DNA of 64,000 nucleotides from Serratia quinivorans (GCF_946227985.1 NZ_CAMKGL010000001.1:682001-746000), one strand, 5' to 3'. Counted from the first letter of the stretch, positions 1-8,826 are shown. Numbers and translations: made by a program. The notes: generated from the sequence alone by a model not told the origin.

Positions 1-15
1 GTGTCTGAGGTTTTT

Positions 16-1404
16 ATGTCGCAATCTGCAACGTCATTATCAAAACAAACAGGCGCGGTTATTCAGGACTGGCAGCCTGAGGATGCCGCATTCTGGCAAC
101 AACGCGGCCAACGTATTGCCAACCGCAACCTGTGGATTTCCATTCCTTGCCTGCTATTGGCTTTCTGCGTCTGGATGCTGTTTAGCGCGGTCGCGGTCAA
201 TTTGAATAAGGTTGGCTTTAATTTCACCACCGATCAGCTGTTTATGCTCACCGCATTACCTTCCGTTTCTGGCGCTATCCTGCGCGTGCCTTATTCCTTT
301 GTGATCCCGATGTTTGGCGGCCGTCGCTGGACGGCGATCAGCACCTGCCTGCTGCTGGTACCCTGCCTGTGGTTGGGGTTTGCGGTGCAGGACGCTAGCA
401 CACCCTATAGCGTGTTTGTGATTATCTCTTTACTGTGTGGTTTTGCCGGGGCCAACTTTGCCTCCAGCATGGCCAATATCAGCTTCTTCTTTCCAAAGGC
501 CAGACAGGGCGGTGCGTTGGGCCTGAATGGCGGCCTGGGCAACCTGGGTGTTAGCGTGATGCAGTTGGTGGCTCCACTGGCCATCTCTGTTGCCATTTTT
601 GGTGCCTTTGGCGGTACCGGTCAGGTACAGGCTGATGGCAGCTCACTGTGGTTGGAGAACGCCGCCTGGATTTGGGTCCCTTTCCTGCTGGTCGGTACGC
701 TGGCAGCCTGGTTTGGTATGAACGATCTGGCGGCCTCTAAAGCGTCGTTGCGTCAGCAACTGCCGGTACTGAAACGCGGTCACCTGTGGGTGTTGAGCCT
801 GCTGTATCTCGCCACCTTTGGTTCCTTTATCGGTTTTTCCGCCGGTTTTGCCATGTTGTCCAAAACCCAGTTCCCGGACGTGGTGATTTTGCATTATGCC
901 TTCTTCGGTCCGTTCCTCGGCGCTTTAGCACGGCCGGTGGGTGGGGCGCTGTCCGATCGCTTCGGCGGCATTCGCGTCACGCTGATTAACTTTGTGCTGA
1001 TGGCCGTGTTTGCCGCCTTGCTGTTCCTGACTTTACCGGGGGCAGGGCATACGGGCTCGTTTATCGCATTTTATAGCGTCTTTATGCTGCTGTTCCTCAC
1101 TGCTGGATTGGGCAGTGGCTCCACCTTCCAGATGATTGCCGTGATCTTCCGTAAAATTACCGTAGATCGGGTCAAGGCCAGCGGGGGCAGTGACGAAAGC
1201 GCTCAACGTGAAGCGGTTACCGATTCGGCGGCCGCCCTGGGCTTCATCTCGGCGATTGGGGCCGCAGGCGGCTTCTTTATTCCGAAAGCCTTTGGCACTT
1301 CCCTGGCGTTGACTGGCTCACCGGCAGGGGCGATGAAAATCTTCCTGGTGTTCTACGTGGTCTGTGTGCTGGTCACCTGGGTCGTCTATGGTCGTAAAAA
1401 ATAG
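16..1404 (+). CDS. narK: NarK-type nitrate/nitrite antiporter
   Basis: Inner-membrane major facilitator superfamily transporter that exchanges nitrate for nitrite and feeds the respiratory nitrate reductase NarGHI. The 462-residue protein matches E. coli NarK closely from end to end, including the segments RNLWIS, GGRRWTA, CGFAGANFASSM, NGGLGNLGVSVMQLVAP and GSGSTFQMI, with about 12 hydrophobic segments. I place the start at the ATG at 16 because GAGG lies 5 bases upstream and the N-terminus then matches the family length (463 in E. coli); a GTG at base 1 would add five residues. In E. coli narK lies next to narGHJI, but here the nar operon resumes only at 19.4 kb. Its promoter lies outside the window. 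Confidence 0.96.
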   Translation: MSQSATSLSKQTGAVIQDWQPEDAAFWQQRGQRIANRNLWISIPCLLLAFCVWMLFSAVAVNLNKVGFNFTTDQLFMLTALPSVSGAILRVPYSFVIPMFGGRRWTAISTCLLLVPCLWLGFAVQDASTPYSVFVIISLLCGFAGANFASSMANISFFFPKARQGGALGLNGGLGNLGVSVMQLVAPLAISVAIFGAFGGTGQVQADGSSLWLENAAWIWVPFLLVGTLAAWFGMNDLAASKASLRQQLPVLKRGHLWVLSLLYLATFGSFIGFSAGFAMLSKTQFPDVVILHYAFFGPFLGALARPVGGALSDRFGGIRVTLINFVLMAVFAALLFLTLPGAGHTGSFIAFYSVFMLLFLTAGLGSGSTFQMIAVIFRKITVDRVKASGGSDESAQREAVTDSAAALGFISAIGAAGGFFIPKAFGTSLALTGSPAGAMKIFLVFYVVCVLVTWVVYGRKK

Positions 1405-1421
1405 TTCGCATATCCCCAGTT

Positions 1422-1439
1422 CCTCCCCGGTAGGGGAGG
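1422..1439 (+). terminator. stem-loop after narK
   Basis: Perfect 7-bp GC-rich stem CCTCCCC/GGGGAGG with a GGTA loop, 18 bases after the narK stop. It probably ends the narK transcript, but the downstream bases are not a clean T-run, so intrinsic termination is an inference. Confidence 0.5.
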
Positions 1440-2163
1440 CGCTATTTCCCTTCTTGGCCATGTGAAGTTTTACACCCTCGGTGAAATTCCTGTCGCTTTA
1501 GGTAATATTCTTATTACCGCACGCCATTTTTCCCTTTGTTTATAAGCGTCTCTCGCAAACTGTGCTTTTCACCTTAGATAGACGGATTCCTTCTGTTCGT
1601 TATTTTTCATTTTTCAGTCGAATTTCTTACGAAAATAAAACACTGTGTATGACACATAGCGTGGTAATAATTTTTCGTTTTTCGAGAATTATCCCATCAA
1701 GTTAACAATAGTCATTTGTATTTGGTGCTATATTTTAACCTGGTGTCCCGTGAAGGATTAAATCAGACAACTCTTATTCTGTTTTGACGGGCTTTTTGTA
1801 GTCTGTCTGGCAATCGGATTAGGTGGAAAAACAGGTGATATCCTTCATCGGAAAGATGAGATTTCACAATTTCACTTAAATAACAAACTGATAACATAGT
1901 TGTATTTTTATTTAAAAACAGCGTGTTGGCTGTATTTTATTGCCGGTAAACATGATAAGAAACCATGTTTCCAACAGGGAAATAATGACATTCAAAGAAT
2001 CATAACCTCCATGTGAGGAGGTATGTAAAAAATGAAATCAGCAAATTTTTATAAAAATAAATATCTGATGAATGCAACCTGTTGAGTTTACATTTAATTT
2101 CTTGAACATTTTTTCATATTTCTATACAAAGTGTGCAGGACAGGCACGCTAAGGAAATTAAAA
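1440..2163. other. long AT-rich intergenic region with a micro-ORF
   Basis: About 720 bases without a recognisable gene, clearly more AT-rich than the neighbours, between narK and the membrane-bound regulator. It holds a possible 17-codon ORF at 2032-2085 (MKSANFYKNKYLMNATC). A GGAGGT at 2017-2022 lies upstream of it and can pair with ACCTCC at 2005-2010, which would hide that ribosome binding site in a 6-bp hairpin. Otherwise it is presumably the regulatory region of the downstream regulator gene. The low GC suggests acquired DNA or a region bound by nucleoid proteins. Confidence 0.5.
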
Positions 2164-3063
2164 GTGAATCTTGATAAAAGAATAAAGATTAGGAATCTAG
2201 ATGTTCTGACACCGTCCAGGGAAAAGTTTCGCCTACGTTGGAAGGAGTATCAGATACTTTCACTTCTTGTCGCCAGATCCCCAGAACTGGTTAGCCGTAC
2301 GGAAATTATAGAAAACATATGGAAAGGAACTTATTGTTCAGATTCAACGATAAATCAAACAATTAAATCTATTCGCCAAAAAATAGGTGATGCTGAGCAT
2401 ACACTTATCAGAACTATTCCTCGCCTGGGTTATAAGGTGGAAAACAAGGCGGTTTTTCACTTTATTTCTGAAGAAGATGAGTACGTCGCCGATGAAATAT
2501 GGAATATCGAAAGTGCTGCCAATAAAGATATTCAAGCGGAACTTTCTGAAAGTGACAATGAAGATGATGAAATTCTTGCTGAAGAAATAGAACGGCCGGA
2601 GGAGGTTGTTGCTCCGATTTCTTCTTCTGTCACGCCCGCAGCGCTTAAAAATACGGCAATAAGAAACAACGCTTCGGCTTCAGCGGGTTTTTTCTCAGTT
2701 CCTGCGATTCGCGTGGTGAAATACCTGTCGGTATTTGTATCATTGTTGGTTATTTCACATTTTTCATATGTACTGGGGAACCAAACTCGCCCGCCAATTA
2801 TCAATGATATTCAAAACAATACCCGCGTGGTACTCACGCTGACGCTGAACAATCCTTTGGCCAAGGGGCCGCAAAGCTTGCTTTGTCTGTATCAGGGTGA
2901 AAACCTGGAGCAGGCGACCATTGAGTGCGTTGACCCTAAGCAGGGGAAGTTTAAACAGCCAGTGAAATACGATACTTCAGACGCACAGGGAGTAGGTAAG
3001 ATTAATCTCATATTGCCGGGCAAAACCATGGAATATCAAGTTGCTTACGATGTTAAAAATTAG
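2164..3063 (+). CDS. ToxR/CadC-like membrane-anchored transcriptional regulator
   Basis: 299-residue protein with an N-terminal OmpR/PhoB-type winged helix (about residues 10-95; RLRWKEYQILSLL, then DSTINQTIKSIRQKIG and RTIPRLGYKVE, the recognition helix and wing). An acidic Ser/Ala-rich linker follows, then one transmembrane helix (near residues 185-205, VVKYLSVFVSLLVISHFSYV) and a periplasmic tail of about 95 residues with two Cys. This is the layout of CadC and ToxR, which sense periplasmic signals and act on DNA from the membrane without phosphorylation. I chose GTG at 2164 because AAGGA lies 8 bases upstream; a GTG at 2131 has no such signal. Its target is unknown; the adjacent polysaccharide locus is an obvious candidate. 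Codon use is AT-rich compared with the genes downstream. Confidence 0.85.
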   Translation: MNLDKRIKIRNLDVLTPSREKFRLRWKEYQILSLLVARSPELVSRTEIIENIWKGTYCSDSTINQTIKSIRQKIGDAEHTLIRTIPRLGYKVENKAVFHFISEEDEYVADEIWNIESAANKDIQAELSESDNEDDEILAEEIERPEEVVAPISSSVTPAALKNTAIRNNASASAGFFSVPAIRVVKYLSVFVSLLVISHFSYVLGNQTRPPIINDIQNNTRVVLTLTLNNPLAKGPQSLLCLYQGENLEQATIECVDPKQGKFKQPVKYDTSDAQGVGKINLILPGKTMEYQVAYDVKN

Positions 3064-3244
3064 CACCAGATGATATTTCACCTTTATCGATAATTTTACA
3101 TTCGGCTAATATTTTTATTTCATTATTTGTTATTTGAAAGCCCGGTCCGTTTTGTCCAGTCTGGTTTCCATGTTCTAACGCCAATTAGCGTCCTGCCTCA
3201 TGGTGCGGTAGGGAATAATGGGAAACCGGATTGAGTGACAAATT

Positions 3245-4201
3245 ATGGATAAGCGTAAAGTAGCTATCATCGGGGGTTCCGGCTTTATCGGGACGCGTTT
3301 GGTTAAGCGTCTGAGTGCGCGTAACGACCTGGTGTTGACCATCGTGGATAAAAAACCGAGTGAGCATTTTCCTGAACTCTACCAGTTTGGCGATGTAACC
3401 CAGCCCGAAACCCTGCGGCAGGTGCTGGCAGGATGTGACGCCGTGATTAATCTTGCGGCCGAGCACCAGGATAACGTCGATCCTGTCTCACTGTATTATC
3501 AGGTTAACGTTGATGGTGCGCGCAATGTTTGCATGACGGCCTCGGCGCTGAATATCCAACAAATTATCTTTACCTCCTCAGTGGCAGTATACGGCTTCGT
3601 GACTCAGGAAACCGGCGAGGAAGGGCTTTTTGAACCCTTTAACCATTATGGAAAATCCAAGCTGGAGGCCGAGTATGTTTACGAAGCCTGGCGCAAAGCC
3701 GATGGCAGCAACAAATTAACCATCATCCGCCCAACGGTGGTGTTTGGTGAAAATAATCGTGGCAACGTCTATAACCTGTTCCGGCAAATCGCCAGCGGCC
3801 GTTTTGTGATGATCGGCAGCGGTAATAATATGAAGTCTATGGCTTACGTGGAAAATATTGCCGCCAGACTGGAGCATGCGTTGGATCAGCAGGCAACCTA
3901 CCAGGTCAGCAATTATGTTGATAAGCCCGACTTCACCATGAATCAACTGGTCGATGTTATTTCTTCTTCATTGGGGAAAAATAATAAGACTATTCGCATT
4001 CCCTATTTATTTGGTCTCTGTGGCGCAACGGTATTGGATGTGGTGAGCAAAATAAGTCACCGTAAATTCCCAATTAGCCGAGTGAGGGTGCAAAAATTCT
4101 GCGCCAGAACGCAATTTAAAAGCAATGTGCAAAATGATTTCGTGGCGCCGGTCGATCTTAATTTGGCGATCGAAAAAACGATTAAGCACGAGTTTTCCTA
4201 G
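3245..4201 (+). CDS. NAD-dependent sugar epimerase/dehydratase (extended SDR)
   Basis: 318-residue extended short-chain dehydrogenase/reductase. The Rossmann motif GGSGFIG is at residues 9-15, the catalytic Ser region is FTSSVAVYG and the active-site pair is HYGKSK (YxxxK). Members convert or reduce nucleotide-linked sugars in the cytoplasm. It is the only nucleotide-sugar-type enzyme in the locus, and it lies upstream of the JUMPstart element, so it is probably transcribed separately from the RfaH-controlled operon or read through into it. The last 60 residues are basic and less typical of UDP-glucose epimerases, so the exact substrate cannot be assigned. Confidence 0.82.
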   Translation: MDKRKVAIIGGSGFIGTRLVKRLSARNDLVLTIVDKKPSEHFPELYQFGDVTQPETLRQVLAGCDAVINLAAEHQDNVDPVSLYYQVNVDGARNVCMTASALNIQQIIFTSSVAVYGFVTQETGEEGLFEPFNHYGKSKLEAEYVYEAWRKADGSNKLTIIRPTVVFGENNRGNVYNLFRQIASGRFVMIGSGNNMKSMAYVENIAARLEHALDQQATYQVSNYVDKPDFTMNQLVDVISSSLGKNNKTIRIPYLFGLCGATVLDVVSKISHRKFPISRVRVQKFCARTQFKSNVQNDFVAPVDLNLAIEKTIKHEFS

Positions 4202-4281
4202 AGATACCTTTATTCAACGCTAAGGGGTCTTATTCTTTTCTGCTGACAAGCGGATAAATCTGTATTTAACAGGATTAATTC

Positions 4282-4344
4282 ATGCTGACTTATATCCTGG
4301 CAATATCAATATTGTTTTTGTTAATAGCGCATTGGGAGCTGTAA
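4282..4344 (+). CDS. possible 20-residue hydrophobic leader peptide overlapping JUMPstart
   Basis: ATG with AGGA 6 bases upstream, then 20 codons encoding MLTYILAISILFLLIAHWEL and a TAA stop that lies inside the JUMPstart sequence. The peptide is almost entirely hydrophobic, as expected for one membrane helix. Translation would end just before the ops element, so it could couple ribosome position to RfaH loading, or be a small membrane protein. There is no homology evidence, and chance cannot be excluded for an ORF this short. Confidence 0.4.
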   Translation: MLTYILAISILFLLIAHWEL

Positions 4345-4363
4345 CTCAAGGGCGGTAGCGTGC
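4330..4363 (+). promoter_or_regulatory. JUMPstart with ops element (RfaH recruitment site)
   Basis: CATTGGGAGCTGTAACTC followed by AAGGGCGGTAGCGTGC closely matches the JUMPstart element of enterobacterial polysaccharide operons. The ops core GGCGGTAGCGTG is at 4351-4362. In E. coli RfaH is loaded onto paused RNA polymerase at ops and suppresses termination through long surface-polysaccharide operons. It lies 19 bases before the first gene of the operon and implies that the 4.4-19 kb transcript needs RfaH. Confidence 0.93.
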
Positions 4364-4381
4364 TTATTCGCTGGAGGAACC

Positions 4382-5431
4382 ATGTTATATCAACTGAGTG
4401 TGATATTTATTTTGGCGCTGATGCTGGTAGTTATTGCCCGCCGGGCTGCGCTGGCGGTGGGGTTAGTGGATAAACCCAATGCCCGCAAGCGCCATCAGGG
4501 GCATGTACCGCTGGTCGGTGGCATTGCTATCTACCTGATCATGACGCTGGTGACTTTCTGGCAACCGGACTGGTTGCCGCACAGTACCACCTATCTGTTG
4601 TGCGTCACCGCATTAGTGATGTTGGGGGTGCTTGATGACCGTTTTGATCTGCCGGTGGCGCCGCGCGTCATTGTGCAGGGAGGGATCGCGCTGGCGATGA
4701 TGCTGGCAGCAGGGATGCAACTCTCTTCATTGGGATTCCTGTGGGGCCACCAGGAGCTGTTGCTGGGTTATGCGGCCTTGCTGATCACCCCGTTGGCGGT
4801 ATGGGGGGCGATCAATGCCTATAACATGGTTGACGGTATCGACGGTCAGCTTGGAGCACTGTCCTGTGTCACCTTTATGGCGTTGGCCATTTTGTTCGGG
4901 CTGGCCGGGCATGACGCTCAGGCCTTGTGGTGTCTGAGCCTGATAGCGGCCCTGGCGGCCTACCTGCTGTTCAACCTCAGCGTATTCGGTGCGCGTAACA
5001 AGATTTTCATGGGTGATGCCGGCAGCATGGTGATTGGTTTCAGCGTGCTGTGGTTGCTGATTGTCGCCACCCAGGGTGATGACGCAGTAATACGACCGGT
5101 GACCGCACTGTGGCTAATCGCCATCCCGCTGATGGATATGGTGACCGTGATGGTACGCCGTTTGCTGCGTCGCCAGAGCCCTTTCAAGGCCGGACGCGAT
5201 CACCTGCATCATATTCTGATGCGCCGCGGCCTCAATGCGCGCCAGGCGCTGGGGATGAGCTGCATGTTGGCGGTCACGCTGGCCTGTGTCGGCATCTGTA
5301 GTGAAGTGCTGCAGACACCGGATCACCTGATGCTGCTGGCCTTTGTCTTTTGTTTCTTCGGTTATTTTGCCTTGTTGCACGAACCGCGCCAGGCAAGAAT
5401 TTTTACTGATAATCCCACCGCCGATCGTTAA
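4382..5431 (+). CDS. WecA-like polyprenyl-phosphate sugar-1-phosphate transferase
   Basis: 349-residue multi-span membrane enzyme of the MraY/WecA family. It is predicted to transfer a HexNAc-1-phosphate from a UDP-sugar to undecaprenyl phosphate, the first step of repeat-unit assembly on the cytoplasmic face. Family motifs are present: DKPNARKRHQGHVPLVGG near the N-terminus, VLDDRFDLP (Asp-Asp pair), NAYNMVDGIDG (Mg2+-binding Asp), FMGDAGSM, and GRDHLHHILMRRG (the His-rich cytoplasmic loop). GGAGG lies 4 bases before the ATG. It is the first gene after JUMPstart. As housekeeping wecA normally lies in the ECA cluster, this is probably a locus-specific paralogue that may differ in sugar preference. 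Confidence 0.9.
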   Translation: MLYQLSVIFILALMLVVIARRAALAVGLVDKPNARKRHQGHVPLVGGIAIYLIMTLVTFWQPDWLPHSTTYLLCVTALVMLGVLDDRFDLPVAPRVIVQGGIALAMMLAAGMQLSSLGFLWGHQELLLGYAALLITPLAVWGAINAYNMVDGIDGQLGALSCVTFMALAILFGLAGHDAQALWCLSLIAALAAYLLFNLSVFGARNKIFMGDAGSMVIGFSVLWLLIVATQGDDAVIRPVTALWLIAIPLMDMVTVMVRRLLRRQSPFKAGRDHLHHILMRRGLNARQALGMSCMLAVTLACVGICSEVLQTPDHLMLLAFVFCFFGYFALLHEPRQARIFTDNPTADR

Positions 5432-5436
5432 TCCCC

Positions 5437-5465
5437 AACGGGCCGCAATGGTGGCCCGTTTTCTC
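5437..5465 (+). terminator. intra-operon terminator-like hairpin after the first gene
   Basis: AACGGGCC, an 8-base loop and GGCCCGTT form a perfect 8-bp stem followed by TTCTC, which makes a short T-rich tract with the stem end. It lies between the WecA-like gene and wza, downstream of ops, where RfaH would be expected to allow read-through. Confidence 0.6.
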
Positions 5466-5476
5466 ACGGTACCGTT

Positions 5477-6610
5477 ATGAACCTTCATTTGCCTCATTGG
5501 ATGCCACTGGTGCTGTCCAGCGTTTTGCTCAGCGGTTGCACTGCCTTTCCGGGGTCGCACCTGCCGACCCAAGGTAAAGACGTCGTGACTCAGCAGGACG
5601 AAGACTTCGATTTGAACAAGCAGGTCCAGGTGTATCGCGTTACGCCGCTGCTACTGCAAAAAATGCGCCGGGTAGAGCCGGTGGCGCGGCCAAATCTGGC
5701 GCTGGACCAGCGTCTGCAAAGCTATCAGTACCGTATTGGTATCGGCGATGTGCTTAACGTTACCGTCTGGGATCATCCGGAACTGACCACCCCGGCGGGG
5801 CAGTATCGCAGCGCCAGCGACACCGGCAACTGGGTGCATGCCGACGGCTCGATCTTCTACCCCTACATCGGCCGGGTGAAGGTAGCAGGTAAAACCGTCA
5901 GCGAAGTGCGCAACCAGATCGCCGGACGGTTGGCGACCTATGTGGAAAGTCCGCAGGTCGACGTCAGCATTGCCGCATTCCGCTCGCAGAAAGTCTACGT
6001 GACCGGCGAAGTGAAAACCTCCGGCCAGCAGGCGGTAACCAACGTGCCGCTGACCATTCTTGATGCGATCAATGCCGCCGGTGGGCTGACCGATAACGCC
6101 GACTGGCGCAACGTGGTACTGACGCATCAGGGCAAAGAGCAGCCGATTTCCCTGCAGGCACTGATGCAGCGTGGCGATATCAGCCAGAACCATCTGCTGG
6201 AGCCGGGCGACATCCTGTATGTGCCGCGCAACGACGAACTGAAAGTCTTTGTGATGGGTGAGGTCGGCAAGCAGTCGACGCTGAAAATGGACCGCAGCGG
6301 TATGACGCTGACCGAGGCGTTGGGCAGTTCCGAAGGGATCAGCCAAACGGTGGCCGACGCGACCGGCGTGTTCGTGATCCGCCCGAACGGCGGCAAACAG
6401 CCACAGCGGCTGGCGTCGCTCTACCAGTTCGACCTGTCTGATGCCTCCGCGCTGGCGATGGGCACTGAATTCCAATTGGAACCTTACGACGTGGTGTATG
6501 TCACTGCGGCGCCGATCGCGCGCTGGAACCGTTTGATCAGCCAGTTGGTACCGACCATTTCCAGCTTTAACGACCTCAGCGAGGCCACGTTGCGGATCCG
6601 TAACTGGTAA
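5477..6610 (+). CDS. wza: Wza outer-membrane polysaccharide export lipoprotein
   Basis: 377-residue lipoprotein forming the octameric outer-membrane channel for group 1-type capsule or colanic-acid-like polysaccharide. A signal peptide ends in the lipobox LLSGC (lipidated Cys21), followed by GKDV as in E. coli Wza. The poly-export domain ([34 protein letters not shown]) and SLBB-type domains ([35 protein letters not shown]) follow, and the C-terminus [15 protein letters not shown] matches the amphipathic helix that forms the pore. Length is nearly equal to E. coli Wza (379). The ATG has no strong ribosome binding site. It partners with the Wzc-like protein next door. Confidence 0.96.
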   Translation: MNLHLPHWMPLVLSSVLLSGCTAFPGSHLPTQGKDVVTQQDEDFDLNKQVQVYRVTPLLLQKMRRVEPVARPNLALDQRLQSYQYRIGIGDVLNVTVWDHPELTTPAGQYRSASDTGNWVHADGSIFYPYIGRVKVAGKTVSEVRNQIAGRLATYVESPQVDVSIAAFRSQKVYVTGEVKTSGQQAVTNVPLTILDAINAAGGLTDNADWRNVVLTHQGKEQPISLQALMQRGDISQNHLLEPGDILYVPRNDELKVFVMGEVGKQSTLKMDRSGMTLTEALGSSEGISQTVADATGVFVIRPNGGKQPQRLASLYQFDLSDASALAMGTEFQLEPYDVVYVTAAPIARWNRLISQLVPTISSFNDLSEATLRIRNW

Positions 6611-6638
6611 CCCCGTAACGGTGACTAAAGGAAAACCG

Positions 6639-8822
6639 ATGATGAAGAACAATGCATTGCCGATTGTGATGGCTGAGCAGGACGACAAATTGGAGTGGGA
6701 ACGCCTGATAGGCCCGCTGTGGGACAACCGCTGGCGCATTCTGCTGGTCACCGGCGTGGCCGGTATCCTGGGCTGTGCCTATGCGCTGATGGCGACGCCA
6801 ATCTATCAGGCCACTGCCCTGGTGCAGGTGGAAAAACAGCTATCGGGTGACTCGCTGCTGCGTGAAACGCTGGACAGTTCGATTGGCGGATCCATCGGGC
6901 AGAACTCGGCGACTCAGGACGAGGTTTCGCTGGCGAAATCGCGCTACGTGATTGGCAAAACCGTCGACGATCTTGGCCTGACGGTGCGTATCAGCCCGGA
7001 TTACTTCCCGCTGTTTGGCAAGGGCATTGCTCGCCTGAGCGGTGAAACGCCCCCGGTACTGAACATCTCCGGCATGAAGGTCCCGGCCGTCATGCAGGGC
7101 CAGGAATTGACCCTGACGGCGGAAGATCAACAGCGCTATAGCCTGAGCTATGACGGCAAAAAATTGTTCAGCGGCAGCGTGGGGCAAGCCCTGCAGCAGG
7201 GCGGGTGGGCACTCAATGTGACTGCGCTCGAAGCCTTGCCGGGGACCACCTTCAGCGTGGTTAACGTGCCGCGCCAGAAAGCGGTGGATGACCTGCGCAA
7301 TATGCTTGACGTTGCCCCCGGCGGCAAGGAAAGCGGCATTATGACCTTCAGCCTGGCGGGGGAGGATCCGCAGCGTGCGGAGGCGGTGCTCAAAAGCATC
7401 ACCGACAACTATTTGCAACAGAACGTGGATCGCAAAACCGAGGAGGCCCAGCGGATGCTGGCCTTCCTGCACGAGCAGTTACCGCGGACTCAGAGCTCGC
7501 TCAACAACGCCGAAAATCAGCTTAATCAGTTCCGTCAGCAAAACGACTCGGTGGATTTGTCACTTGAGGCCAAATCGGTGCTGGATACCCAGGTTCAGCT
7601 TGAAGGCCAGTTGAATGAGCTGACCTTCAAAGAGGCGGAAATCTCCAAGCTGTATACCCGCGTGCATCCGGCCTATCGGGCGCTGTTGGAAAAGCGCGCC
7701 ACGCTGGAGGCGGAAAAAGCCCGCCTTGGCAAGCAGGTACAAAGCCTGCCGAAAACCCAGCAGGAAATTCTGCGCTTGACCCGCGACGTGCAGGTGGACC
7801 AGCAGGTCTATATGCAACTGATGAACAAACAGCAAGAGCTGAGCATCAGCAAGGCCGGCACGGTGGGTAACATCCGCATTATTGATGAGGCGGAAACCGG
7901 TCTGCGCCCGGTGCAACCGCAAAAAGCGATGATCGTTTTCTTCGCTCTGTTGGTGGGGGGCGTGCTGTCAGCCTCGGTGGTGGTGTTGCGCGCCGCGCTT
8001 CATCGCGGCATCGGTGACACCGATACGCTGGAAAAACGCGGCATCAGCGTGTACGCCACGGTGCCGCTGTCGCCATGGCAGCAAAAGCGTAATCGCACTC
8101 AGCAGCAGTTGTTGACCAAAAGCAGCAGCGGCAAGCTGCCAATCCTGGCGCAAGAACAACCGGAGGATTTATCCGTTGAGGCGATCCGCAGCCTGCGCAC
8201 CAGCCTGCATTTCGCCATGATGGAGGCCAAAAACAATATTTTGATGGTTTCCGGCGCCAGCCCCGCCAGTGGCAAAAGCTTTACCAGCACCAACCTGGCG
8301 GTGGTGATCGCTCAGGCTGGGCAGCGAGTGTTGTTGATCGACGCCGACATGCGCAAAGGCTTCTTGCACCGCTGGTTGAACAACAGTGCCAAGGACGGGC
8401 TGTCAGACATGCTTTCCGGGCTGATCGCGCCAGACCAGGCGGTGAAGAAAACCGATATCGCCAATCTGGACTTTGTGCCGCGCGGCCAGGTGCCACCGAA
8501 CCCGTCTGAACTGCTGATGCATCAGCGCTTTGCCGACTTCCTGCGCTGGGCAGGGCAAAACTACGATCTGGTGCTGATCGATACGCCGCCGGTACTGGCG
8601 GTGACCGACGCCGCGATTGTGGGTCATCATGCCGGTACGGCGCTGATGGTGGTGCGTTTTGAGGTCAACACCGTCAGACAGATTGAGACCAGTATCCGTC
8701 GTTTCGAGCAGAACGGCGTGACGATTAAAGGGGTGATCCTCAACGGCATGGTGAAAAAAACCGCCACCGATGCCGGTTACTATGCCTTTGCTTACCCCAG
8801 CCACCAGGAAAAGGTTCAGTAA
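6639..8822 (+). CDS. wzc: Wzc-like polysaccharide co-polymerase / BY tyrosine autokinase
   Basis: 727-residue inner-membrane protein that controls chain length and export with Wza. An N-terminal Wzz domain carries one helix (near residues 28-50), then a long periplasmic coiled-coil region and a second helix (near residues 430-450). The cytoplasmic kinase has Walker A (GASPASGKSFTSTNLA), Walker A-prime (VLLIDADMRKG) and Walker B (LVLIDTPPVL). The start at 6639 has AAAGGA 6 bases upstream. The C-terminal tail GYYAFAYPSHQEKVQ has only three tyrosines, fewer than E. coli Wzc, and the wzb phosphatase gene that normally lies between wza and wzc is absent. Confidence 0.93.
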   Translation: MMKNNALPIVMAEQDDKLEWERLIGPLWDNRWRILLVTGVAGILGCAYALMATPIYQATALVQVEKQLSGDSLLRETLDSSIGGSIGQNSATQDEVSLAKSRYVIGKTVDDLGLTVRISPDYFPLFGKGIARLSGETPPVLNISGMKVPAVMQGQELTLTAEDQQRYSLSYDGKKLFSGSVGQALQQGGWALNVTALEALPGTTFSVVNVPRQKAVDDLRNMLDVAPGGKESGIMTFSLAGEDPQRAEAVLKSITDNYLQQNVDRKTEEAQRMLAFLHEQLPRTQSSLNNAENQLNQFRQQNDSVDLSLEAKSVLDTQVQLEGQLNELTFKEAEISKLYTRVHPAYRALLEKRATLEAEKARLGKQVQSLPKTQQEILRLTRDVQVDQQVYMQLMNKQQELSISKAGTVGNIRIIDEAETGLRPVQPQKAMIVFFALLVGGVLSASVVVLRAALHRGIGDTDTLEKRGISVYATVPLSPWQQKRNRTQQQLLTKSSSGKLPILAQEQPEDLSVEAIRSLRTSLHFAMMEAKNNILMVSGASPASGKSFTSTNLAVVIAQAGQRVLLIDADMRKGFLHRWLNNSAKDGLSDMLSGLIAPDQAVKKTDIANLDFVPRGQVPPNPSELLMHQRFADFLRWAGQNYDLVLIDTPPVLAVTDAAIVGHHAGTALMVVRFEVNTVRQIETSIRRFEQNGVTIKGVILNGMVKKTATDAGYYAFAYPSHQEKVQ

Positions 8823-8826
8823 CCGC

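Noticed and set aside
1-15. GTG start of narK at base 1
   Set aside because: The ATG at 16 has a GAGG at the right distance and gives the family length; the window edge makes the earlier start unreliable.
5651-6751. Long minus-strand open frame opposite wza
   Set aside because: It lies antisense to a complete wza, has His/Arg-rich shadow composition and no recognisable motif. Similar long antisense frames opposite other GC-rich genes (for example 14558-15664, 15758-16720, 38564-39388, 59012-60133) were rejected for the same reason.
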